Shown: piece by piece, positions 1-12,283 of the stretch
Layout of the letters: every line of letters begins with the position of its first letter
Numbering within the stretch: the first letter of the stretch is position 1
DNA from: Euonymus europaeus
Lineage: Eukaryota > Streptophyta > Magnoliopsida > Celastrales > Celastraceae
Reading direction: 5' to 3'
NCBI GenBank assembly: GCA_963580455.1
Contig: OY756960.1
Span: 3,658,001-3,722,000 of the forward strand
DNA: 64,000 nt
The notes under the pieces: generated by a model
The model's input: the letters and a program-made list of their open reading frames with translations, nothing else
Database searches by the model: none
What the model was told of the DNA's origin: nothing
Translations under genes and position numbers: made by a program

Positions 1-2191
1 TTAGTATCCAAAATTCTGCATTTACGTTTATTAAACACAACAGTATAATTTGAATCGCATAACTGACTAATACTAATCAAATTTGCTTTTAACCCTTCAA
101 CATACAAGACATCCTTTAAAACACAATCACTTGAGGTTTTGACCGTACCTTTTCCTGTAATTGTTGCAAGACTTCCATCACCAAAAGTAACTGTTCCACC
201 ATCATACCCTTCAAATGATGAAAATAGTGATTTAATTTCACTCATGTGACGAGAGCATCCACTGTCTAAATACCAAGAATTCTCTTTGAAAGCATTTAAA
301 GCAGTATGAACTACTAAGCATTTCAAATCTGATTTTTTTATCCAAACTCTCTTGTATTTTGAAGATTGAGATTGTTGTCTCTTCACTTGTGATTGCTGTG
401 GAATTTTTTCCATCCTTTGAGATAGAACTTCAAACCTATTATTGAGAAATATAGAGTTAGTTTTCTTATTATGATAAGATTTTGGAAAACCATACAATCT
501 ATGGCAGTATGGACGTATATGTCCTCTAATGCACAAAAATGGCACACAGGAACAAATTTGAACTTACCTTGGAACGCCTCTTGTTTTTGTCTTTTGTTTA
601 AAAAATTTTGTTTAACAAAAGGTTGAGCAGTTCTACCAAACCTGTATGAATCGTCATTCTTTTGACATGCTGAAGCTTGATGTCTCACCTTGATAGGAAT
701 GGTAGAATTATTCTCTTCTTGTTTCAAAGTTTTGGATGATGAAGGCACAAATTGCACAAAGTTTTTAGGAAGACATGTATAAGAACCAGATTTTGAACAC
801 TCGCCTTTTTCGTATCCTAACCCACATGTTTCCTTGCTTGACCTTTGTTTATTCAGAATATCCTGCAACATATTAGAACCTGACTTAAATTTATCAATAT
901 CTGAACATACCTTTTTGAGCATGTGTTCCCTTTTTCTCTGCTTCAGTGAGGTAGGTTACATCTGAGGTTACCTCAACTGGGCAGAGTGTTTTAAGATTTG
1001 AAACTTCTTCTTGTAATTCTTTGATGTTTGCTCTTGCTTCATTCAGATCTTGAGTAAGTATTTCATTTTCTTTGGCAATCTTTATTTTCTCTTTCTTACT
1101 CTTGACACATTCTTCAAACAAATTGTTATAAGCTACTTGTAGCTCACACATGTCTATCTCAGAATCACTCTCATCTGTATTGAAACCTTCTGTCGAATTT
1201 GATGTCACTGCTGGAAAGGCTACTGAATTTTTTGGTCTTTCATCTTCTTGCTCAGAATCTGACTCTTCTTCCATGTCATCATTTGTGAAACTAGTATATG
1301 CCTTCGACTTCCTTTTTTTATTCGCACATTCCTGCGCAAAATGAGCAAAACCTTGACATTCAAAGCACTTGATTTTCTTAAAATCCTTACCTAGTTTTTC
1401 TTCTTTCTTTGTGTTGCTTGTTGATGATTCATCCTTTTTGAACTCTTGAGACTTTCTGTTCTTCATAAACTTCTTGAAATTTTTTGTTAGTAACGCAAAT
1501 TCATCAAGAAAATTATCAGATCAGTAGTTGAATTAAGAGCAATACCTTTTGACTTACGTTGAGATAAAAAATTCATCTCATATGTTTGCAAAGATCCTAC
1601 CAATTCCTCAACCTTGATAGAATCAAGATCTTTACTCTCTTCAATAGCTGCAACTTTCATCATGAATCTCTCTGGAAGAGATCTTAGAATTTTTCTAACA
1701 ATTTTATTTTGAGGAATGGGTTCACCAAGAGTATATGATGAATTAGAAAGATCACTTAATTTAGCATAAAAATCATCAAAACTCTCATTTTTCTCCATTC
1801 TGAGCGTCTCAAACAAGGTTGTTATTCGCTGCAACTTTGCATTTTTAACAGCAGTAGTTCCTTCATGAGTAACCTCCAACAAATCCCAAGCCGTTTTAGC
1901 AATTTCACAATGAGAAATTCTTCGAAATTCATCAATCGTCAATGCTAAGAATATAGCATTGATTGCTTTGTTATTCCAACCTGCATTGTCAAAATCAGTT
2001 TTCAACCATGTATTTACAGGCTTAGGAATATCATTACCTTCAGTATCAGTAATCGTTGGTGGAACATAACCATTAACAACAGATAGCCAAACTCGTTCAT
2101 CTATTGATTTCAAATACGCTCTCATGCGAGCTTTCCAGTACGAGTAGTTTGAACCATCAAAGTGTGGTATTTGATTAGTACGAGTTTCCAT
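1..2191 (-). pseudogene. Broken copia gag-pol polyprotein (gag, zinc knuckle, protease start)
   Basis: The reading starts at the ATG at 2191 with a gag region of about 230 aa (FDGSNYSYWKARM signature near residue 13). It then changes frame near 1467-1520. The next segment (894-1466) has a CCHC knuckle (CFEC..FAHF..EC, spacing CX2CX4HX4C) and an acidic then coiled-coil stretch rich in E, K and L. A second frame change lies near 900-955 and a third near 530-545, inside what looks like a second CCHC-like motif. The protease motif follows near 260-280. Three shifts make the polyprotein non-functional as it stands. Confidence 0.85.
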
Positions 2192-2201
2192 GCTGACACC
2201 T

Positions 2202-2213
2202 GCTCCGATACCA
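2202..2213 (-). other. Primer-binding site (initiator tRNA-Met type)
   Basis: Minus-strand TGGTATCGGAGC differs by one base from the usual plant copia site TGGTATCAGAGC, complementary to the 3' end of initiator tRNA-Met. It sits 2 bp inside the LTR edge and 10 bp before the gag start, the normal position. Confidence 0.85.
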
Positions 2214-2215
2214 CT

Positions 2216-3260
2216 TGTAACTCAAGAATTCTCACAAGATCGTTAGTCAAAAATGGAAACAAAAATGCGGAAAAAATAAAAGAGACAATACCGAGATTTT
2301 TACGAGGAAAACCCAACCTGAGAAAAACCTCGAGTCTATAAGCGACTAAACTTACGAAACAATTCACTAATCTTGAATCGAGAGTACAACCTTATCTTTA
2401 CCCTAAAGACATTGCTTGTACAACCCATCCCACATAGTGTTTGTTTCACTCAACACTCGACCTCACACGATAGAGCTTTGTTTTTGGATCTCCCAAAAAC
2501 TACACCAACGAGAAATCACACTCTCACTACTCAAAACATATACACCTCACAAGAGTTCTCACTTTCTCTCAAGAAAGAAAATTGGATTACAAAGAGAAGC
2601 AATAACCTAAGAAATCTAGCTTGCACGTAGCTTCTCCAACCTTCATTCAATGGAGATCATTCCTTTATATAGAGAGACATTCACCCTTTTGATTTGTTTG
2701 ACTCATGATATTATCTGGAATAATTATCCTGAAACAAAACTAAAAGGTGATGAAACACAAATTTATAAAATGATAAGATAGATGATAGGCCAACCAAATA
2801 ATGGATTATTCTTATAATTTGATTTACTTGGCATTATCATTTAATTATCATATAATTAGCATTATCTCCATGAGAATTATCTCTATAAAACAAATAAAGC
2901 ATCAACATTATCTCCATGAGAATTATCTCCATAAAACAAATAAAGCATCACAATATTGTAACTAATTTAAAGATAATGAAATTCAAGTATTATCACAATA
3001 TCGGAAAAACAACCTCATGCATATCCATATTACATGCATGGAAGCATATCCATATTATATGCATGCCTTCCACGTATGAATCACCATGCATGAGCCATGC
3101 ATAAGCCATTCCACGTAAATCCATTAATTCGGCACTTATATATGTAATCCTGCACTTATATATATACATGATATACGTCACAACACAACACATGATATAA
3201 GTCCATTATATGTGTAAGCCATAACACAACACACTCACAATTGTCACAAAAAACCCAACA
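2216..3260 (-). repeat. 5' LTR of the copia element
   Basis: On the minus strand the LTR runs from TGTTGGG (ending at 3260) to GTTACA (starting at 2216), so it has the expected TG...CA ends and is about 1045 bp. A TATA-like CTATATAAAG lies on the minus strand at 2663-2672, a plausible retroelement promoter. An internal direct duplication of roughly 46 bp (CATGAGAATTATCTC units) lies at about 2860-2950. The other LTR is outside the window, so identity and target duplication cannot be checked. Confidence 0.8.
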
Positions 3261-3802
3261 ATCCCAGAGGGATTTTTGTGTTTTTATGCGCATGAAAAGC
3301 CTGCGGCACAGGTTAGATATCTGCATTTCTTTTTTATCTTCATTTTGAGCTTCTCATGATCTTGGCTCCATATTTTGATCATTGTAATTTTTCTGTACGT
3401 TGATAATCTTGCTCAATATTCATTCGACCTGTTCAAGGATTACGCTATCAAAAATAAAATAAAAAAAGAATGTATGTATACTGTTTCAAGGAGACTATTG
3501 ATTTATTCATTCTCTCAGATGACTTACAACATATCATGCTTCTGTGCATCAGCAGCAATGGAAGTAGTTCCAATGCGTCCCATGAAGAGAGGATCGAGAG
3601 ACACAAGAGGCTGAAAATTCGGTGCTTCGGGTAAGTAATTCATTAAGCTAAGCCCTTCAATTAAAGGTAGATAATTGCATCTCTGAATTGTGATTAATGA
3701 ATTTGTGATTAATGAATTTTGTGCAGAGAAGTAATTAGCATATGCTACAAAATATGGAGTTCAACTTCTCCCTCTAAAATGTGCTCTGTTGATGTTATTT
3801 GG

Positions 3803-3842
<40 letters not shown>

Positions 3843-5982
3843 TTTTTTTAAATTTCTATGATGTAGGATCTGCCTTTTTCCACAGGATCAACAGGCATGG
3901 ATTACTTCAATGGAATTATGATCAAAACTGTATAACTATTTTGCTAAGAAGATTGAGATATGTATTGTTAACTGTGTAATTATTTTGTATAACTATTTTT
4001 CCTTCCAAATGCAAAAATGATTTGAATCTTAATATGCTTACTATAATAAAAAAAAATTATGTGCATTTTAACCTGCTTTTACATTTGTGCATTAGATTGT
4101 GTTTGTATTTTACGTTTTCCATCGACTTTGGTTTAGTTTCACGTTGTTTAATGTTCCTTTATGCAGCAGGCCTATCAATATTATAATATTTTGATTGGAA
4201 ATGCCATGCTAAGATAAATGCGATTAATCCAAGAGCCACAGTTGAAGAGGGTAGCAGCAGTTGTACATGATATCCTATAAAAGTGGATCATCGTTTCTCA
4301 TGTTTCATGGATTGTGGTTAGCACATCTAAGTCAATTTCCCTCAGATCAATTTTTAGCCATCATATTGGTACAAACATGCATAAGAATTCATGAAGCACA
4401 AGAATCCATACAACCTTGGTCTTAATCGAAGGGAAACAATAATTGCAATCTACAATCTCAAGAAGCATGATTTACTTGACGTTTTACCATCTAGCAAATC
4501 CATCAAACAAACTCATCCAAACCCTAAGTAGTGATCAAACACAAAGAGCAAGAAGATTTGTAATAAGCACAAAAATCATAGATTTATACACAAATAAACT
4601 CATGTATTCATAAATCAAGTCTTAAACAAATCATTCAACCCAAGGCTTCATCCTAGCCTTGACAATAAAGAATTTAGCTACACATGTAGAGAGAAAAATC
4701 AAAGAAGGAGAAGGAAACATGCCGATTTTACCAAAGATTTGAAGAAATCAAAGACCAAGATGAGGACTCCTTCTTCTAGCGTTGGAAAACCCTTTTTCCT
4801 CCCGTTTTCGCTCTCTGGAACGACCCTCCGTAATGTCCAAAAGTCCTATCTCTTTAGGGTTTTCATGTAATAAACTGGGCATAAATTTTCACCAGCGCCT
4901 AGGCGTGTAGGGATTTCGCCTCTTCACTCCTCTTTTTCATGTTAAATTCTAGATTGAGTGGATCATGTTGCACCTAGCCGTGTATGGATTTCGCCTAGAA
5001 CAGTGTGTTGATCTCTTCCAGCTCCAAAACTTCAAACGCGATGACCGTTCCGCAAAAGCTAGGCACTCCTACATGAACCACGTGGAGTGTGAGCCCAACA
5101 TGCCAAGATGATCAAGATGCTGCGTAGAAGGTTAAGGAAGGCAAGTATTCGATGCAATAAGGCGCGAAATTCAAGAAAGGCTTCTCTGTGCAATCTCCTT
5201 CAGTACTAGAGGGATTCGGGGGCTCTCAAATTTGCCTATAATTTGAGAGTCTCAAATCCTCACATCCTGACCACTCAAGCAATCCAACAACAGTCATGCT
5301 ACCACCTGTCCACCTCAATCTTAGGTTCCTTTTACTTTGCAATTTTCAAAATCCAAATGAAAATCATTTTTCTTTGTCCTTGATGTGCTTCTCTCCGATG
5401 GTGGTTCCTTTCAATTAAACCTTCCATTATAACCTTCTTGTTATGCTATGCAGACTGTGTCTCTGGCAACGTCCTTATTATCATGCTCTCTGGTCTGAAC
5501 TCATCTCTTGTGTGCCTCCGGCGAGGAAGCAAGTAAAGCCAAATTGAAGTGATGAGAATTACACATAGCTCACCCCACAAGATTAATCTTTGAATTTCTT
5601 GTGGTTCAAATTTCCTTGAAGGAAGTCACTGCTGTCCAATAAAGAGAGCTGTTCAAAATCACTGCTAATCTAGCTATCCCTTGTTCCCCTGTTTCTTATT
5701 ACCAGTTGGTAGCCCCTGATCCATATATTAGAACCTTGGTTTGCATCAATAAAGCTGAATAACGGACTATAAAATTGCCTATAGAAATTTGGCAAACTAT
5801 GTAGTAGTGTTGCTTTTGTGGGAGAAATTCAATGCTTTTGTTAATCTTTGTAGTTGTATTGCTTTTGTGGGAGAAATACAATTGCAGTGCACATTTTCGT
5901 TGTTCTTGTTTTTTTTTATGTGCATCAAGTGTTTGATGATATGTCACAACTAGAAGAGTACTAATATAGGCCATATATAAAA
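3261..5982. other. Intergenic stretch, no supported gene
   Basis: Nothing here reads as a conserved protein. It holds a (TA)n run (3807-3839) and, at 4894-4922 and 4970-4997, two copies of a motif of the form CCTAG-CGTGTA-GGATTTCGCCT separated by about 76 bp, possibly a fragment of an unclassified repeat. Short open frames lack recognisable motifs. Confidence 0.5.
3807..3839. repeat. (TA)n microsatellite
   Basis: An uninterrupted alternating TA run of about 33 bp. Confidence 0.95.
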
Positions 5983-6180
5983 GAGATTCATAGCTACAAA
6001 TGATTTTACAAAGTCAAAAATAAGAAACTCACATACATTCATTACGAAGAGATTAAGCTACAGAGGATTTTTACAAAGTCAAAAATTGGAAACTCACGCT
6101 CATTCATTACAAAAAGATTAAGCCATGAAGGTTTTTTACAAAATCAAAAATTGGAAACTCGCTTATAATAGCATTTGCAG
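5983..6180. repeat. 66-bp tandem repeat, three units
   Basis: Three imperfect units start near 5983, 6049 and 6114. Each has the form GAGATT..GCTAC..GATTTTTACAAAGTC..GAAACTCAC..CATTCATTAC. The spacing is about 66 bp. No coding role is apparent. Confidence 0.8.
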
Positions 6181-6683
6181 TTGGTTTCGATGTCGCTTCA
6201 AACGTTGTCAATGCTGCTACAGATGATTTTTGTTTTAGTTTTAGAATTGTGGGAAATAAATGACAGTCAAAAATTTTGGGAGGGAACTCTAAAAATTGGA
6301 GTGTACATGTGGTCAATTTCAAAGGTTTAGATTAAATAAAGGGTGCAAATTAAGCCAATTTGAGAGCCCCTAATCCATACCAGAGTATCATGGTCAACAA
6401 TGTCGGCGAAATGCGGGCGGTTATAGACGTATTCAACCATAATTTTTGGAATGTGAATATTTGGACTGACCCATGTACAGATGTTGCAACGGACGCGAGG
6501 AATATGTGTGATGTTACAAGGTCTTTGAAGATCCGCATAAGCAATTGATAGAGATTGAGGTTGGATCTTGGAAGTTCTTTTTTTAGATCCGCATCAGCGA
6601 TTGTAATTGAGGTCCTTCTTTCAACAACCATATATAGTCGGTAGTTTCTCTCTTATGGACTAATAAAAGCAAAAGTTTAGTTG
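6181..6683. other. Intergenic, no supported gene
   Basis: Open frames exist on both strands at 6350-6631 but neither resembles a family I recognise, and the two overlap almost completely. I see no splice context or promoter that would favour one. Confidence 0.4.
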
Positions 6684-7082
6684 GAAACTCCGTTTATTTA
6701 CCCGCTCCACCGATTTATGAGTTTGATAACTATTTATATTATACATTAAATAAATAAATAAATATGTTTACTGAAAAAATTAAATATACGCAAATGATAT
6801 AATTTTATGAATTTTTTATTGATTTGTTCTTGTTAATTTATCAATAATAATAAAAATAATAGCATACATATTAAAAATAATATACATATATATAATTAAT
6901 AATATATACGAGTATGAGGCGGGTTGGAACTTTGACAAACCCGTCCCCGTACCCGCCCCGCTATTTTCCCCATGAAAATACATGTACATGTTACCAAACC
7001 CGTTAATTAACGGGTCATACCTATATGATTCGGGGTGGGTTGTGCGGATACTCGTTGGGTACGGATATTGTTCACATCCCTA
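6684..7082. mobile_element. hAT-like MITE, upstream copy, left end truncated
   Basis: This is about 80% similar by eye to the next element: a shared CATGAGTTT-ATAACTATTTATATTA block, the AATAATAATAAAAATAAT core, and GC-rich CCCGTCCCCGTACCCG sub-terminal sequence. It ends in CACATCCCTA at 7073-7082. I find no matching TAGGGATG start on the left, so it is probably truncated. Confidence 0.6.
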
Positions 7083-7090
7083 TATAGGAC

Positions 7091-7465
7091 TAGGGATGTC
7101 AACGGGGGTACCCGTCCCCGTTAAAAAAATGCTCACCCGTACTTGTTGAGACGGAAAATCTTCGCTTATTTACCTGCCCCGCCAATTCATGAGTTTCATA
7201 ACTATTTATATTACACATTAAATAAATATATAAATATGTTTACTTAAAAAATTAAATACACGCAAATGATATATTTTTATGAATTTTTTTTATTGATTTG
7301 TTCTTGTTAATTTTATAAATAATAATAAAAATAATAACATAGATAAAAAAAATAATACACATATGATTTGGGGTCATACCCGTTACCCGACCCGGGGTCA
7401 TACCCGTATGATTTGGGGCGGATTGTGCGGGTACCTGTTGGGTAGGAATATTTTTGACATCCCTA
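7091..7465. mobile_element. hAT-like MITE with TAGGGATGTCAA termini
   Basis: The left end TAGGGATGTCAA (7091) and right end TTTGACATCCCTA (ending 7465) form a terminal inverted repeat. The 375-bp interior has no coding capacity. The flanks are TATAGGAC on the left and TGTAGCAC on the right, matching at 6 of 8 bases, which fits the 8-bp target duplications of hAT elements. The sub-terminal GGGTACCCG motifs are typical of this widespread plant family. Confidence 0.75.
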
Positions 7466-7473
7466 TGTAGCAC

Positions 7474-10400
7474 TTCTAAACTCGCCTCTTTTTTTTTTCT
7501 TCGTCCAACAAATATGTAATCGGACAATGTTGCAGTGTTGGATTATGCCCAGTGTTTGTATCTCTGCATAAAGTTTTCTTATTTTTACATCAAACTAATC
7601 ATTATTGACCGTAATCAGCATTAAATGTACATTAAAATATGACATTAACCACTTAAATATGAAGTTGGAAAAATTTAACCACTTAAATATGAATGTGTGT
7701 ATCTTAGCAAGGTCACTGCATGCATCTTGTGTAGTGTTCATCTTTACTTCTTTCCCATGATCTGACGGGTGAGGGCGGGATCCTGCATGACATATTGTCA
7801 AGCGGGATCCCGCGCATAATTAGCGCTATATTTATATATATGCTACATGCGCACACACAACACTCGCAAGTCTAATGCACATCAATAAAGCTAAATAAGC
7901 TAAATAAGCTCATACTATTGAGAAAAAAAATTAAAAACAATTGAACATAATCTATGTTATTAGCTAAATAGATGCCATGAATGAGTGTTTAATGAGCATT
8001 TTAGGGTAATTATAATTCTTTTTTTTGGCATGGAAGAGTTTTCTGAGATTTATAATCTACAATGAAAAAGAAAGGTTATGCAGACGTTGTACTGCCCAGT
8101 AATTGGATGTTGCGGTGTGGTTTAAGCTCGTGGTCTTTATTTGGAAGAAGAAATACTTGTCGGTTTGGAGCTTTGACAACATTTCAGAGTTTGCGTGATA
8201 GAGTTTGGTGGATCTGGAGAAATTGTTCTGTTGGTGAGGAAACAGTTAACTCCATAGCTTTCTGAATTGGCATAAATTCAACTTGATTTGAATCACATAT
8301 TCCTGCATGACTGCTAAAATTAGGACGGTCTCCCTGCTTCGTCTGCTAGACCCAATTTTCCAATACTCGATCCATCTACATTCCATTTGAGGTACCTTGT
8401 AATGCATGATGATGAGATAAGGACGGCATGAATGCTTGACCCCAATCCAAAAACCTATGAGATATAAGCGAAATGACGGCAGTATTTTCGAATTCGAGTT
8501 ATCACACTTTAAAAGTTAAGTCAACTATCAATCAGGATCTTTTTATTTATTTATTTTATTTATGAAAATGCTTAATCACGGAATATATTAAAATAATCTA
8601 CCTATGACGGAGGAACATCAATATACAAAAAAAAAAAAAAAGGCTTAAGGGTTTTAGCAAATAACACAGCATTTGGGCTTCCATGGGCCAACCTAAATGA
8701 TTACTATTTGGGCCACACTCTTCTATGATAAGGCCGAGGAGGTTTGTCATAAGATATTACGGGAAAACAGCCGAAAGGACTAAAGGAGGCAAATTTTTCA
8801 AAGTTGATCCACCATCGAACTTTCTTCATTCGTGGAAGTCTCTCTTTTTCCCTTCCAACTCCCATTAATTATCCGATTAGCTAAAAAAAAAACACACACA
8901 CACATATTTATATATATATATATATATATTCTAATGATGATTGTAGTTAGTTGTTTTCTGAGTAGGATAACTGAAATAATGGAAGCACTTTTTGTTTGTT
9001 TTAGAATGCTTAATCAATTTGTTCAATCATAATTACTTTAGACAAATTTGAGTGATCGTTGAAACTAGGGAGAAATGGAAGATGAAGATGAGAGAGAGAG
9101 AGGGGTTGAGCTTAATCCGATTTAGTTTTCCGAACACTGATTCGTATTGAATTATTATCTGATTTACTTGTCTAAATTTAAATTAATCTGAATAAGATCA
9201 ATTAAGTAAGTTCGAAAATTCAAATAAATTCGAATCCCAACATACAAATATCTTATATAAACACTCTATATTGTTGGACCCAGATCCGTATTCTTGTCAC
9301 CCCAATTTATAACTAGCATTCATATCAGGCATCTCAATATTTGTATGGCCCCCTGTGACCCTGTCCCTTGTACCTTCTTCCAGGTGCTCGTGCTGTGGTT
9401 CTTAGGAAGACATTTTTTTAGTTGTCGGTGGTTAATTTTTTTCTTATACATTGTATCTGAAAAACTTCAAATTAATTAATAATCGTAATATTCGGGTGTG
9501 CGTGACTATAGTGTGGTGTAGATTAAATGAGTTACATTGCTGTCTCGTGAATACCGAAAGATGTATATATATGTATATATATATATATATATTACAACAA
9601 TGCATGTTTATCTTCTTAATCTTTATCCAAATGGCCACAACTTTTTGGGTGCCGGGCGCTTTTCAGACATCCTGAAAAACCGGTCAAATTCGGTGCCTCT
9701 CGTATGAGTCTTTGGCGTGCTTTTCTATCTTTTTTTCTTTATATGATAAGGTGACATTGACTTATTAAAATATAATAATTTAAATTTCGAATTAATTGGG
9801 GAAAAAAATGCTGCCTTTTGGAGCACTCATTATGGACAAAAAGAAGATTAAAATAGAAAATATCTTAGAATTATAATTCAAAAAAATAAAAAATAAATAA
9901 AAAGTCTTCCTAATTTTTTTATGATGTATTCTATAATTATTTCCAGACTACTCTGCAATCACAGATTTCAGGCAACGAGTCACATATGAAATACTGTATG
10001 TATATGTATACATATATAATCGAGTTAATCATATTTTTCAACATTGAAATTAAGGTGGACGAGACTTGTTATGAGTCGGTCACCGAAATATCTTTTTTCA
10101 TAATTTGGTCACTGGAAATTATGAAATGTGACAAAACCATCTCTCAAGACATATTTATGAAGATTTTGGATAGAGTTCAGGCAGTGGTGGCAATCACTTG
10201 TCCTAAAATATTTTGGCATTATCTAACTGACTTATTATGGAGTTGTCAAGTATCTCACATCCATGTCCTTACCATAATTGAGAGGCATTTTCATGGGTCT
10301 ATTATTAAGCGAGACGATTAAGGGAGAACAAAGTCGTTCGGATTCGATGTACCCACGATAATTGCACAATTCAAAACATACAATATCTTTGATAATTGCA

Positions 10401-11146
10401 CAATTCAAAACGGACAATATCTTTGATGTGAGTGGACTTTGGGATTCAAAACAGAAGTCATTGTATGTTGTTGAACAAATAATTGAGTAATCTTTGGTGC
10501 TACTATATCTATATTTCCTTGGTTGTTGAAGAAACCAGGGATGGTACCAGACATTTTTTCAAAGAAATTGTTGCCAAACCAAAGATGAGCAAGTTGATTT
10601 GATGACCATTCATCTTCTGTTCCTTATATGGAATAATATTTGATTGCTTTTTCGAAAAGTCGGCATTAAAGTTTGGTTTATCACAGGATAATACAGTTCA
10701 AGTGGATCATTACCTCTCCGTTTCTTGGAAGACTCATGTCATATGGGTCCTACATATATTGTCATGTGATCTCATGCTGCTTTCCAAGTTGCATTGGAAC
10801 AATAGATACAGATCTTATCAAGACTTATATCTCATATTGGATTGGCAAAATCGAATCGAGTGAGATATAAAGAAAGACGTTGCACCTCTAAAAAACAGAT
10901 ATGTTCATTATTTTTTTTACTTAAGTATTACGAAGACGGCCGAGAAGAAAAAATTTATTCGAACTCGGGACTCAAAGCGAATAATATTTAATATTTATTT
11001 ACTGTTGTGTTTGTGCAAAAAATTCTAGAATATTTCTCACAATGACGACACAATATGGATTAGTAAAAACGACTTATATGCAAGTAAAAAAAAATTATGA
11101 CTTGTAGGTGTCAATGATAGTAGTGATAGTTTTGTTATTGGCATTC

Positions 11147-11181
<35 letters not shown>

Positions 11182-11800
11182 TATTTCGTCATCATGTGAA
11201 AGGACCATAAATAACTAAAGCTACTTCCATGCACCACTTTTATCTCATGAGAAATTAAGTTAAATCTTTTAATCATAATCAATTGTAACAAATAATAATT
11301 AATTAGATAATAATATGTGCACCATATTATATCTATATGTGGAAATAGAATACTGATTGGCCAATGTTTTTGACTCTCAAGTTGTTAGTCAAATAAGAAT
11401 ATTCAAAAGCTTAGAAGACAAAAACCCAAGATACTAAAGGATGTCGACCCACCCACAATACAGATTGGTCAATGTTTTTGATACAAAGTCGCACGTTTAT
11501 TGAGAACACAATAATCTCTCTCTACATTTAATTGAGATCAAGTTGACCAAAACCAAATACAACAAAATAGGGATTGAGTGTTACGATGTAAAATGGTTTA
11601 ATATATATTGTTTGATATTTTGGGCGTTCATATGTTATGGAATATATTAAATTTTGAAGGAAAAAAAATATCCCTAAATTTATTTATTTTTTAATAATCA
11701 AGAACAATGTCATAAAAAAAATGATTTAATGTGTTTTTGACGGAAAATCGTAAGAAATTCTAAAACTAAATGGATCCTAGCGCCCTAGCTGAACATAATC
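7474..11800. other. Long intergenic region, no supported gene
   Basis: The region contains TA-rich microsatellites (about 8905-8930, 9560-9592, 11149-11179) and scattered short open frames without recognisable domains. On the minus strand at about 10440-10620 a clean frame contains the words LWFGNNFFEK and SGTIPGFFNN, vaguely like a leucine-rich repeat, but there is no second repeat to support that. Two near-copies of GATTGG-CAATGTTTTTGA occur at about 11355 and 11464. Confidence 0.45.
11149..11179. repeat. (TA)n microsatellite
   Basis: About 31 bp of alternating TA. Confidence 0.9.
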
Positions 11801-12283
11801 GTGGGGTGTTCTCACTACGTGGCAGCATCTGACTGCCTCCCACTGACTTGACCATAGCACGACGCACATAGTAAGCCACTCCGGAGGCTTAAGCTGCTTC
11901 GTTTCACACCCGTACAGATGCTGGTTTTTAGATTCAACAGCTAAAGCCATAGAGCCGTTGGTTGACTAGCCAGCCGTCGAAGAGGAAGAGTTGAAAAATG
12001 TTACAGTAAGTCACTGATAATTTCAATTGACACGTGGAAGGATCTTGCGGTGGCTCCCACTTGCAAACCTCATCCATTATTTCGTCTATTAATTTTCGTC
12101 GTCTCTCCTCCCTTCTATGCTCTGCTCGCCTCGCCTCTATATATATAGATTCTTCACGTCTTCGTAATCCATTACATTTCACAACACTCTTCTCATTTGT
12201 GCTCAACAGATAAGAGAAATTATTGATAGAGGGAGGGAGAGAGAGTGCAAGGTTGATTAGGTGATAATACTTGATCTACAATC
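11801..12283 (+). promoter_or_regulatory. Promoter and 5' leader of the STP13-like gene
   Basis: A TATA box (TCTATATATATAG, 12136-12148) lies about 140 bp before the ATG at 12284, giving a leader of roughly 105 bp that contains a GAGAGAGA tract. Upstream are W-box cores TTGACC (11848-11853) and TTGACT (11962-11967). A G-box CACGTG (12031-12036) is overlapped by another TTGAC (12027-12031). W-boxes bind WRKY factors and G-box/ABRE cores bind bZIP factors. Arabidopsis STP13 is induced by pathogens, stress and ABA, so these sites are plausible, but short motifs occur by chance. Confidence 0.55.

Larger units (their letters stand above)
1..3260 (-). mobile_element. Ty1/copia retrotransposon, 5' half, truncated by window edge
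   Basis: The element is read on the minus strand. From high to low coordinates it shows a 5' LTR (2216-3260), a primer-binding site (2202-2213), gag from the ATG at 2191, a CCHC zinc knuckle, and the start of pol with the aspartic protease signature D-S-G-C near positions 260-280. The element runs out of the window on the left, so integrase, RT and the 3' LTR are not visible. Gag resembles the UBN2-type gag of plant copia elements. A long coiled-coil after the zinc knuckle recalls Sirevirus gag, but that lineage call is only an inference. Confidence 0.9.

Noticed and set aside
6350..6631. Overlapping frames on both strands
   Set aside because: No domain in either and neither continues through plausible splice sites.
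8062..8265. 67-codon frame rich in Trp and Arg
   Set aside because: No family recognised and no supporting signals; likely chance.
9986..10321. 111-codon plus-strand open frame
   Set aside because: No recognisable motif, no promoter or splice context, composition like surrounding AT-rich DNA.
10440..10620. Possible leucine-rich-repeat fragment on the minus strand (NNFFEKMSGTIPGFF)
   Set aside because: Only one LRR-like phrase, no second repeat or kinase remnant; too weak to call.
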